This document shows positions 34,723-44,361 of a stretch of 64,000 nucleotides of DNA, one piece after another; within the stretch, counting starts at the first letter, position 1, and the number at the start of each line of letters is the position of its first letter. This stretch comes from Stomoxys calcitrans (taxonomy: Eukaryota; Arthropoda; Insecta; Diptera; Muscidae): positions 65,210,892 to 65,274,891 of the forward strand of contig NC_081553.1 of NCBI RefSeq assembly GCF_963082655.1, in the 5' to 3' direction. The notes under the pieces were generated by a model that was not told the origin of the DNA, did not search any database, and worked only from the letters and a program-made list of their open reading frames with translations. The translations under genes and the position numbers were made by a program.

Positions 34723-35040
34723 AAACAAGTAAAAACGTGCTAAGTTCGTCCGGGCCATATCTTGGGAACCCACCACCATGGATTCGTCGAAAATTGTATA
34801 CCAACTTAATTTAGTTAAAGGGCACAATTTTATTCTATTACATGCCAAACTTCTGTCAAACCAGCAAAAATTGAAGATCTAGGAAGCGAACAAGGATGAT
34901 CGAGAGACCGGTATATATGAAACCTATTTCAGGTTTTAGATCGATTTGGACCGTATTTGCCACAGTTGTTGGAAGTCGTAACAGCGTACACCGCATGCAA
35001 AATTTCAGCCAAATCCCACAAAAATGGCGGCTTCTAAGGA
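34723..35040 (+). repeat. Family A element, 5' part
   Basis: AACAAGTAAAAACGTGCTAAG, CCGGGCCATATCTTGGGAAC, CCACCACCATGGATTCG, then about one and a half monomers until a retrotransposon fragment begins. Confidence 0.75.
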
Positions 35041-35203
35041 CTCAAGGGATGTTATGTCTGACCCGAAAATCCTTAGGGCGATAAGAAGTTTCGACTTCTT
35101 TAAGTCGCCAGGCACTGATGATGTATTACCGGTTGAATTACAAGCTGTGTCTGATATACTGGTTCCTTGGCTTGGGGAGATATACTCTGCTTGCATCAGC
35201 CAT

Positions 35204-35284
35204 ATATAAATATATATATACATGTATATATATATACATGTATATATATATACATGTATATATATATACATGTCATATATATAG
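35204..35284. repeat. CATGTATATATATATA microsatellite inside a retroelement ORF
   Basis: Four 16-bp units plus flanking TA runs; it sits between the reverse-transcriptase phrases IYSACIS and DTQEIFIPKAGK, where related copies have only a few codons. Confidence 0.85.
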
Positions 35285-35473
35285 CTGTGGGATGCAGGGA
35301 CACGCAGGAGATTTTCATTCCGAAAGCAGGAAAGCCATACCACACTAAGGCAAAAGATTTTCGTCCCATTGGTCTGTCATCTATTATGTTGAAGACTCTT
35401 TAGAGGTTGATAGAAATATATCTTAGGGCAAAGATCGCTGAAGATCGCCTGTCGCGGCAGCAGCATGCATATA

Positions 35474-35709
35474 TTGGGTTGCCCAAAAAGTAATTGCGGA
35501 TTTTTTAAAAGAAAGTAAATATATTTTTAATAAAACTTAGAATGAACTTTAATCAGATATACTTTTTTTACACTTTTTTCTAAAGCAAGATAAAAGTAAC
35601 AGCTGATAACTGACAGAAGAAAGAATGCAATTACAGAGTCACAAGCTGTGAAAAAATTTGTCAACGCCGACTATATGAAAAATCCGCAATTACTTTTTGG
35701 GCAACCCAA
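35474..35709 (+). mobile_element. Mariner-related MITE inserted in reverse transcriptase remnant
   Basis: TTGGGTTGCCCAAAAAGTAA at the left and TACTTTTTGGGCAACCCAA at the right; TA at 35472-35473 and 35710-35711. Removing it and one TA rejoins the reverse-transcriptase reading (QQHAY to KGKSTETAL). Confidence 0.9.
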
Positions 35710-36729
35710 TAGTAAGGGCAAGTCCACTGAAACAGCTCTTCGCGACGTAGGCGGCTACATAGAGGGTTCTCTCGCTTTCTTGACATTGAAAGTGCTTTCA
35801 AAAATGTAAAACCGACGTCAGTCATGAAGGAGATGGAGGTTCTAGGCATCAACTCTACCTTAAGAAAGTTTCATAATAACTTACTTACTAAAAGATGCAT
35901 TATGGCAGGCTTGGGATCTGTGGATCTAAATAGGGAGGAACAGAGGAACACCTCCAAGAGATGTACTGTATCCTCTCCGGAAGAAAAAGGTGTAAAAGTG
36001 GTCGCGTATGCTGATGACTTGGCAATTGTGGTTAGGGGAAAGTTTCCAGCACTCTTAGAGATATACTTCAGGAAGTTCTATGTGCCACAGCAAAGTGGTC
36101 TAACGAAAGTGGTCAAAGTTTAAATCCGTACAAGACGGAACTAGTTCTTTTCAGCAGGATATACAAGTTACCTACAGTGGCACTTTTCCCCTTGGGAGGA
36201 GAGAAAGTTCCATTTAAAGAAGGCACATTTACACAAAATTTTGAAATTGAAATTCAAATACAACATTTTGGAAAGGGCATGAAAGGCATCTCTTTCTATA
36301 TACACCTACAAGAGAGCTATTGGCAAAAGTTTGGGATTTAGACCGCGCGTCATGCATTGGGTATATACTGCAGTTGTCAGACCTATAATGCTTTATGGTG
36401 TTGTGGTTTGGTGGACGGCGCATCAAAAGTCCATCTACTGCTCAATACTTAACGGGATCCAAAAGATGGCTTGTTTGTGCATCACAGCCGCACTGAATTT
36501 AATGCTACATCTAATGCCTCTGGACATTGTGGCTTGACAAATTGCTGCGACCACTGCCGTGAGTCTTAGGGAGCTTTCTCCCTAGTCATGTGGCGGCTTT
36601 GGACACTGTGTTACCCTTGATGCAATGTTCGATGATCCAGGCAGTGTGAATTACAACCTACCTGAGCCTGGTTGCTGATAGAACCGATTGGATCTACAAT
36701 ATCCCCGGTAATAGAAGTTACATAGACAT

Positions 36730-37075
36730 AGAAATTTGTTATTCAAAACAGCGAAACTGTTTGCTAAAACAGCAGTTTTTGTCCGCTGACAATGGGAAAG
36801 CAGACATTACTGCTGTTTCTGCAAACATAGGGCGGTTGCATTAGCAAACATTTCTTACTGATATTTCAACTAACAAAATCTGCTGTTTGGAGTACACAAG
36901 TCTGTTGAAAAAAAAAAATATACTATTTGCAGTACTACTGCAGAACTACAGCAAAATTAACTACAAATATTCAGCAGACAGTGTTTGCTATTTTCAGCAA
37001 ACTTTTTTTTATGACTCCACAAATGGTGGCAAAAAGTTAGAATACCCTGTACCACAGTGGTGGTGTAGGGTATAA
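36730..37075. repeat. CAGCAG-type dispersed repeat
   Basis: Rich in ACAGCAG/CTGCTGT phrases (TTATTCAAAACAGCG, AACAGCAGTTTTTGTCCGC, TTTCAGCAAACTTTTTTTTATG) and ends ACCACAGTGGTGGTGTAGGG, TATAAAT, resembling the terminal box of other families here. Non-coding. Confidence 0.5.
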
Positions 37076-37185
37076 ATATCACACCTTAAATCGTGATTTT
37101 GACAATGGAATATAGCTCAACAGCCTGAAAATGTTAAGATGATCGAGAATGTATTTATGTGTAGGTCCATAAGACGAACATGACA

Positions 37186-37650
37186 CAGCTTGGAATTACA
37201 ATCCCTCTTACACATACAAGCAGGTCTAAACAACATTCATGCAGACATGGTAGCAGATACGGTAATTGGCTACCGGGTGAATGTAGTCCTTGGAGAACGA
37301 CCGCCACTCATTGCACCTGAAGAAATCGACCTCCCCCCGGCAAACCAGAGTAGTTCTGGCTCAATTACGTTCCGGCAGATGCAGATGCCTCAATTTCTAC
37401 AGAGCTAGGATTGATGCCGACGTGCAAGATGTATGTCTCGATTGTAACCAGGAACCGCACAATACACGTCACCTGTTTAACTGCCCGGCCAGACCCACTC
37501 GACTCAGACCCAGATCCCTGTGGACCCACCCCATCTTAGTCACAGAATTCCTGGGTTTTGACACTCAACAGAATCAAGCAGACGAAAGATAGAACATAAT
37601 AAACAGCTACAACAATCCCTCTTCATCATCTAATCCATAATCATCCATAA
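37186..37650 (+). pseudogene. Jockey-like non-LTR retrotransposon 3' end
   Basis: Plus-strand reading VNVVLGERPPLIAPEEIDLP (37260-) shifts frame to TRVVLAQLRSGRCR, ARIDADVQDVCLDCNQEPHN, TRHLFNCPARPTRLRP and LWTHPILVTEFLGFD, the Cys/His-rich C-terminus of Jockey-clade pol proteins (C-x2-C ... H-x4-C). One frameshift near 37340 separates the halves. The reverse transcriptase core is absent. Confidence 0.75.
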
Positions 37651-38280
37651 AATAACACCACTTTACGCGATTAAAAATCTGCTTTAAATTGCTTAATATG
37701 AATATAATTTTGTCACTCTAAAATCACAACCGATCCCTCCTTTAACGCTCCATCTGCTATGGAGTTTATAGAAAAATGAGCCATGTCTCTGCAATATGTA
37801 AATGAACTAAACAACCGAACGAACGCACGAATGTACGGACGAATAAATGAATGAATGGCAATTTAAAGACCAAAGAGCCATTGTCCAAGTTTTCCATGCA
37901 ACCTAAGAAATATCACAAATTAAGGAGAATGATGTACCTATTATGGCAAAAGTTCAAAGTTGAATTTGAAATTAATGCGTCTTCAAAACAATTGGACAAC
38001 TTTGTAATCCTAAACAGAAAACAAATTTGCAATTTTTTTTCTTAAATTATTCGTAGAAATCCATTTTTTGCCAAATTATTCTAAGGAAATAAGAATTACA
38101 CATTATGACAGTAAATTAGGGAGAGAGAAAAAGACTCAAAATATTGGCCACAAAATTTCCATATTTCGCTATTGTTAACTGAAATTTGGCAAAACAAAAA
38201 ATTTCAAATTACTTTTTCAATTATTAGCCACATTTTTAAACACACCACCTTAGGTTTGGGGATTATGCTATTATAGACCT
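37651..38280. other. No gene recognised
   Basis: AT-rich, with CGAACGAACGCACGAATG-like simple sequence near 37818. The plus frame 37851-38045 is unsupported. Confidence 0.5.
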
Positions 38281-38286
38281 AGATCT

Positions 38287-38398
38287 AGAGCTGGCAAACA
38301 ATCGATAATCGCAATATTCATATTTTCGTTATTTCTAATAACAAATATCGATAGTATTGATAATATCGATAGTATCGATAATATCGATAGTATCGATA
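38287..38398 (+). promoter_or_regulatory. Cluster of TATCGATA (DRE) boxes in a 9-bp tandem
   Basis: AGAGCTGGCAAACAATCGAT (38287) is followed, after 38 nt, by six consecutive 9-bp units TATCGATAR at 38346, 38355 (TATTGATA variant), 38364, 38373, 38382 and 38391. TATCGATA is the binding site of the fly factor DREF. No gene start was found close downstream, so a promoter role is only possible. The AGAGCTGGCAAAC box is shared with 58606-58581. Confidence 0.5.
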
Positions 38399-38509
38399 CT
38401 GTCATTAATTTCCCATCACCTATATTTCAAACTAAAATGAGAAGTAGAAATCCAGAAAACGATTTGTAAAGAAGCAATATCAATGCACAGGCCGAATAAA
38501 ACCAACTTT

Positions 38510-38605
38510 AATAAGGTCAGTTGGAAGTCATGAGAAAAATTATCGCACAAAAATTTGGCCTAATCGGATGAGAATTGCGCCCTCTATAGGCGCCATGTAT
38601 CACAA
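38510..38605 (+). repeat. Isolated family A monomer
   Basis: GGTCAGTTGGAAGTCATGAG, GGCCTAATCGGATGAGAATT, GCGCCCTCTATAGGCGCC. Confidence 0.6.
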
Positions 38606-38632
38606 AGCATACATTCAGGTCGAATTCCTAAT

Positions 38633-39774
38633 TATACCCTCCACCATAGGATGGGGGATATACTAATTTCGTCATTCTGTTTGTAACTACTCGAAATATT
38701 CGTCTGAGACCCCATAAAGTACATATATTCTTGATCGTCGCGACATTTTATGTCGATCTAGCCATGTCCGTCCGTCCGTCTGTCTGTCAAAAGCACGCTA
38801 ACTTCCGAAGCAGTAAAGCTAGCCGCTTCAAATTTTGCACATATACTTCTTAATAGTGTTGGTCGGTTGGTATTGTAAATGGGCCATATCGGTCCATGTT
38901 TTGACATAGCTGCCATATAAACCGATCTTGGGTATTGACTTGTTGAGCCCCTAGAGTGCGCAGTTCTTATCCGACTGGAATGAAATTTTGCACGACATGT
39001 TTTGTTATGATATCCAACATATATGATATGCCAAGTATGGTTGAAATCGGTCCATAAACTGATATAGCTGTCATATAAACCGATCTTGGGTCTTGACTTC
39101 TTGAGTCTCTAGAGGGCGCAATTCTTATTCGATTTGAATGAATTTTTGCACGAAGTATTTTGTTATGATATCCAACAGCTGCGCCAAGTATGGTTCAAAT
39201 CAGTTCATAACCTGATATAGCTGTCATATATAAACAGATCTGGGGACTTGACTTCTTGAGCTTCTAGAGGGCGCAATTCCTATCTGATTTGGCTGAAATT
39301 TTGCATATTTTTTCTTTCAACAATGTGTCAAATAAGGTTTAAATCGGTTCATAACCTGATATAGCTGCCATATAAACCGATCTTGGATCTTGACTTCTTG
39401 AGCCTCTAGAGGTCGTAATTATTATCCGATTTGCCTGAAATTATGTACGTGTTTATATGTTTATTATGGTCTGAATCGGTCTATAGCCCGATACAGCTCC
39501 CATATAAATCGATCTCTCTATTTTATTTCTTGAGCCCCCAAAAGGCCCAATTCTTATTCGAATTGGCTGACATTTTACACAGGTCTCCAACATATAATTT
39601 AATTGTGGTCCAAACCGGACCCTATCTTAATATCGCTCTCATAGCAGAGCAAGTCTTTTCTTATATCCTCTTTTGCCTAAGAAGAGATGCCGGGAAAAGA
39701 ACTCGACAAATGCGATCCATGGTGGAGGGTATATAAGATTCGGCCCGGCCGAACTTAGCACGCTTTTACTTGTT
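38633..39774 (-). repeat. Family A element, complete, both termini
   Basis: Starts TATACCCTCCACCATAGGATGGG, then a GTCATTCTGTTTGTAACTAC segment, TATATTCTTGATCGTCGCG, GTCCGTCCGTCTGTCTGTC and AAAGCTAGCCGCTTCAAATT. About four monomers and a distinct distal unit (GGCTGACATTTTACACAGG, TCTTTTCTTATATCC) follow. Ends CCATGGTGGAGGGTATATAA, TTCGGCCCGGCCGAA, GCACGCTTTTACTTG. Same structure as 52681-54645. Confidence 0.9.
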
Positions 39775-39802
39775 TGTTGATCGGTTATTTCTCATAGTTC
39801 TT

Positions 39803-41468
39803 TTTATGCCCGCCACCAAAGAATGGGGGTATGTTCATTTTGTCATTCCGTTTGCAAAACATCGAAATATCCATTTTCGACCCTATAAGGTATATATATT
39901 CTTGATCAGCGTGAAAATCTAAGACGATCTAGCCATGTCAGGCCATCTGTCCGTCTGTCCGTTGAAGTCACGCTACAGCCTTTAAAAATAGAGTTACTGA
40001 GCTGCAACTCTGCTCAGATTCTTTCTTTGCCCATAAGCAGGTTAAGTTCGAAGATGGGCTATATCGGACTATATCTTGATATAGCCCCCATATAGACCGA
40101 TCCGCCGATTTAGGGTCTGAGGACCATAAAAGCCACATTTATTAACCGATTTTGCTGTAATTTGGCACAGTGAGTTGTGTTGGCCCTTCGACATCCTTCG
40201 TCAATTTGGCCCAGATCGGTGCAGATTTGGATATAGCTGCCATATAGACCGATCTCTCGACTTAAGGTCTTGGGCCCATAAAATGCCACATTTATTTTCC
40301 GATTGCGCTAAAAGTGGTGGCAGTCAGTTCTCTTAAGCCTGTCGACATCCTTCTTTAATTTTGCCCAGATCGGCCCAGATTTGGATATAGCTGCCATATA
40401 GACCGATCTCTCGATTTAAGGTTTTGGGCCCATAAAAGGCGCATTTATTCTCCGATTTTGCCAAAATTGAAGACAGTGAGTTGTGTTAGGACCCTCGAAA
40501 TCTTTCTGCAGAATGGCACAGATCGGTCCAGATGTGAAAAAAGCTGCCATATAGACCGATCTCTCGATTTAAGGTCTTGGGCCCATAAAATGCCACATTT
40601 ATTTTCCGATTTCGCCAAAATTGTTGACAGTTAGTTGTGTTAGGCCCTTCGACATCCTTCCTCAATTTGGCCCAGATCGGTGCAGATTTGGATATAGCTG
40701 TCATACAGACCGATCTCTCGATTTAAGGTCTTAGGCCCACAAAAAGCGCATTTATTGTCCGACTTCGTCGAAATTTGGGACAGTGAGTTAAGTAAGGCCC
40801 ATCGACATCTTTCTGCAATATGGCCCAGATCGGTCCAGGTTTGGATATAGCTGTCATATAGACCGATCTCTTGATTTAAGGGTTTGGGCCCATAATTGGT
40901 GCATTTATTGTCCCATGTCACCGAAATTTGGGACAATGAGTTAAGTAAGGCCCCTCGACATCCTTCTGCAAAATGGCCCAGATCGGTACAGATTTGGAAA
41001 TAGCTGCCATATAGACCGATCTCTCGATTTAAGGTCTTGCGCCCATTAAAGGCGCATTTATTGTCCGATGTCGCCAAAATTTGGGACAGTGAGCTGTGTT
41101 AGGCCTTTCGACATCCTACTTCAATTTGTCTCAGATAGGTCCAGATTTGGATAGAGCTGCCACAAAGTCCGATCTCTCGATTTAAGGTTTTGAACCCATA
41201 AAAGGCGCATTTATAATCCAATTTCGCTGAAATTTGACACAGTGACTTATGTTAGGCTTTTAGACATCAGTGTCGTATATGGTTCAAATCGGTCTATATT
41301 TGGACCAATATTTTGTTCTACAAAATTGAACAATGACTTATACTTACTATGGGGGCATAAATTATACCTTTTTCACCGGATTATGACTCAAGGTAGTTTA
41401 CATATATACCCCAGGTGGTGGGTAGCCAAAGTTCGGTCCGGCCGAACGAAACCCATTTTTTACTTGTT
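39803..41468 (-). repeat. Family B element, complete, 153-bp monomers
   Basis: Starts TTTATGCCCGCCACCAAAGAATGG, GTCATTCCGTTTGCAAAAC, TATATATTCTTGATCAGCG. The monomer mark CCGATC recurs at 40097, 40249, 40403, 40556, 40710, 40863, 41016 and 41169, a period of 152-154 bp. Ends CCAGGTGGTGGGTAGCC, TTCGGTCCGGCCGAA, TTTTTTACTTG. Minus frames 40486-40704 and 40640-41077 are artefacts of the 51-codon period. Confidence 0.9.
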
Positions 41469-41543
41469 GTAGTCTATCGTGGTCTTCGAAGTCATGAGCA
41501 ATAGTGTGTTTCTCATATATTTATTCGTGAATACCCCTGATGA

Positions 41544-41856
41544 GGTCACCATAGCGCAGAGGTTAGCATGTCCGCCTATGGCGCTGAACACCTGGGTTCG
41601 AATACTGGCGGGAACATCAGAAAAAAAGTTTTCATCGGTGGTTTTCCCCTCCTAATGCTGGCAACATTTGTGAGGTACTATGCCATGTAAAACTTCTCTC
41701 CAAATGGTGTCGCTATGCGGCAAGCCGTTCGGACTCGGCTATAAAAAGGAGGCCCCTTATCATTGAGCTTAAACCTCGGACTGCACTCATTGATATGTGA
41801 GAAGTTTGCCCCTGTTCCTTAATGGAATGTTAATGGGCAAGTTTTGCATTTTAGTT
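41544..41856 (+). mobile_element. Full-length tRNA-derived SINE with 12-bp target duplication
   Basis: Starts GGTCACCATAGCGCAGAGG (A box), with GGGTTCGAATACTGGC (B box with one change from GGTTCGAATCC), and ends GGGCAAGTTTTGCATTTTAG. Flanking TACCCCTGATGA is perfect (41532-41543 and 41857-41868). 313 bp, the best plus-strand reference copy here. Confidence 0.9.
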
Positions 41857-41868
41857 TACCCCTGATGA

Positions 41869-42988
41869 AGGGATGGAATCCCAATAACTGCAGTCCATTA
41901 TCCTTTCGACCAAATTTTTGATTTTTTTTTTGATTTAAAACCAAATGTGGAATTTATTAATAAATAAAATCACACACGGCTGTCAACTAATAAATAAGTT
42001 GGACAGCCCTTGGTTTGTGGTAAATATGTGTAATGTGGTAAATGACAGCTAAACATAACTGATATTGAACGCATAGGCTTCAAAAAGAACTATTAAATAA
42101 TGTATGTGTTATATGTGTAGGTTATGCTTCAAATCACCAACCAGTTCTATGAATCCGCAACATCCATCATGAATTCTAGTAGAAAAGTTTGCAATGATGT
42201 TGGCAACATTGTAAACACATGTGGTTGGTCAAATGCATAACATTTTGGTATTCAAGTGTTTAGAACTTTAATTATTTGGCATGAACATGAAATGTTTCAT
42301 TCGCCAATGCCAGTTTGATGCTAAATAGCATGTGGGCATTCCATTCCATTCCATGCTAAAAACGCAACACCAAAAGCATATGAATTTTAGATTCGCTTTT
42401 TAGCAATTCACACTGGCATATAAATTATTCACAATACACATACTGGGTTACATATGCACTAAAGGGCGAGTGTACAAAAATCATTTCATTTGCTTTGCGA
42501 TGGTGTTGTTGTTTCCCTTCTGCTCCCCAAACTATTCCCAAACCAAACCACTCTACAGGCAAGTGATTCCAAAGAATTCCCAGCTGAATTTATTGTTGGC
42601 ATCAGGTAAATGTTAACACTTTAAATCAAATGGTTGAGAGAATTCGAATAGATTAATTATTTAACATTTCCAGCATTTGCAGCATCTCGTTCATGAATTT
42701 TATACAAAAAATTTCGTTTTTTTTTCTGTTTGGTATTTTGGTCGATGGCCGATGCTCGTTTGGACTTTGTGTGGTGCATGAATGTGTGTGTGTGTGTGTG
42801 TGGTTCTGGTTTATTTCCATGTTTAGTTTGCCGTTGATGTAAAAATTTCGATTTTATGCAACAGGAAATTTAAAAATTATTTATTAAAGGGTTCACAGCA
42901 AACATTTTACCAGTGTTTTGCATATTACTTGGGCGCACCCCATGGCTACTTCCAATTGTATGTATGGGCAGTTTGGTAGCAGATAAAA
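41869..42988. other. Unique sequence, no gene recognised
   Basis: Has a GT microsatellite at about 42783-42801 and a TTTT run near 42715. No supported exon; may be intron or intergenic DNA. Confidence 0.5.
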
Positions 42989-42989
42989 C

Positions 42990-43065
42990 AATAAAAAGCG
43001 TGCTACGTTTGGCCGGGCCGAATATTGGGAACCCACCACCATGGATTCTGCTAAAAATGTATAGA
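42990..43065 (+). repeat. Family A head, truncated
   Basis: AAAAAGCGTGCTACGTTTGG, CCGGGCCGAATATTGGGAAC, CCACCACCATGGATTCTGC, then directly a new family A element. Confidence 0.75.
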
Positions 43066-43725
43066 AAACAAGTAAGAGCGTGCTAAGTTTGGCCGGACGG
43101 AATCTTATATACCCTACACCATGGATCGCATTCGTCGAGTTCTTTGCGCGGTATCACTTTTTATGCAAACAAAGAATATTGGAAGAGAATTGTTTGTCCG
43201 TTGCGGACCAGAGGAAAACTGAATGTCCATTCGGATAAGAATTGCGCCTTGTAGGGGCTCAAGAAGCATATTCGGGAGATCGGTTTATATGGGAACTGTA
43301 TCAGGCCATAGATCGATTAAGACCATATTAGACACGTATGTTGTAGGCCGTTGTACAAAATTTCAGCCAAATCGGATAAGAATTGAGCCCTCTAGAGGCT
43401 TTAGAAGTCAAGATCCCAGATCGATTTATATGGCAGCTTGTTGGAAGTCGTAACAAACAACTTCATTCAAAATATCAGCCAAATCGGATGAGAATTGCGC
43501 CCTCTAGTGGCGCAAGAAGTCAATATCCAAGATTGGTTTATATGGCAGCTATATCAGGTTATGAACCGATTGGAACCATACTTAGCATAGTTGTTGGATG
43601 TGATACCAAAACAGCACGTGCAAAATCTCAGCCAAATCGGATGAGAATTGCGCCCTCTAGTAACGCAAGATGTCAAGATTGGAACCATACTTAGCACAGT
43701 TGTTGGAATTGATACCAAAACACCG
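43066..43725 (+). repeat. Family A element, 3' truncated
   Basis: AAACAAGTAAGAGCGTGCTAAG, TTTGGCCGGACGGAA, TATACCCTACACCATGGATCGC, then about four monomers (AAATCGGATAAGAATTG, GCGCCCTCTAGTGGCGC). It stops against a retroelement fragment. Frames 43223-43453 and 43383-43694 are artefacts. Confidence 0.8.
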
Positions 43726-43727
43726 GT

Positions 43728-44360
43728 ATCGGTTAAATCAAAAGATAAAATTTGGTTTAACCGGAAATGCCGAGATGCTATCAGATCAAAAGAGGATGGA
43801 TGCATTTAGGACTTGGCGTCTGAACAAAAATGTCAATACCGAAATGCTGCGCAAAAAGGCAAGAACTTCGTGTACTTAGACAAGAAAAGTTTCTTTACGA
43901 AGAGCATATTCGTGCCAAAGTTATTGCTTCTTCGAGAGGAAGCTAGAGCTTTTGGTCATTCGGAAAAAGAGTAAAGGGCAACCCATCGGCAATCCCAACT
44001 CTTGTTAAGGATGATCAGTGATGATCAAGATGATGTTAAGGATGATCAGGTTGATAAGGCTAATTTACTGGCTGAAATGTTTGTAGGAAATTCTTCCTTG
44101 CCGTTTAGCAATCAACCACTCCCCGTGATTGATAGTGTACCTAGTTCGATGCCTCAGATATTCTTTCGAACACGTTGAGTTAAAAGGGTCCTTGCGGATC
44201 TCGATCTCTTATTAAATCTCCGGGCCCGGACGGTATATCAACACTTGTCCTTTGTAAGTGTTCTTCGACGCTTGCTCGTCCACTATGCAACCTTTTCAAC
44301 CTTGCTTACCGTGCGAGTGTTTACCTAGCGCTTTGGAAGGTTGCGAACATTAGTCCTCCC
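43728..44360 (+). pseudogene. Non-LTR retrotransposon fragment (linker and start of reverse transcriptase)
   Basis: Broken plus-strand reading: KIWFNRKCRDAIRSKED and YRNAAQKGKNFVYLDKKSFF, the segment just ahead of the reverse transcriptase in several non-LTR clades; then DKANLLAEMFVGNSSLPFS, and a frame-shifted ADLD...SPGPDG region near 44200-44240. Stops and indels abound. It meets an oppositely oriented retroelement at about 44345-44365. Confidence 0.6.
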
Positions 44361-44361
44361 C

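Larger units (their letters stand above)
35045..36720 (+). pseudogene. R1/LOA-like reverse transcriptase remnant, interrupted by a microsatellite and a MITE
   Basis: Plus-strand fragments in order: SFDFFKSPGTDDVLPVELQ (35082-), DTQEIFIPKAGKPYHTKAKD with FRPIGLSSIMLKTL (35300-35400), KGKSTETALRDVGGYIEGSL (35712-), INSTLRKFHNNLLTKRCIMA, VKVVAYADDLAIVVRG (catalytic YADD intact, about 35992-36040), and the thumb region GFRPRVMHWVYTAVVRPIML with VVVWWTA (36331-36420). Frameshifts, stops, a 16-bp-unit microsatellite (35204-35284) and a MITE (35474-35709) break the frame. No endonuclease part is attached. It is distinct from the Jockey-like tail that follows at 37186. Confidence 0.8.

Noticed and set aside
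38764..38790. CCGTCCGTCTGTC microsatellites (also 52814-52870, 56578)
   Set aside because: Part of the family A head, not separate loci.
40640..41077. 145-codon minus frame
   Set aside because: Family B monomer translation, not a protein.
41544..41620. Possible functional tRNA gene
   Set aside because: A and B boxes are present, but the sequence continues into a ~313-bp SINE with target duplications and does not close a proper cloverleaf by eye.
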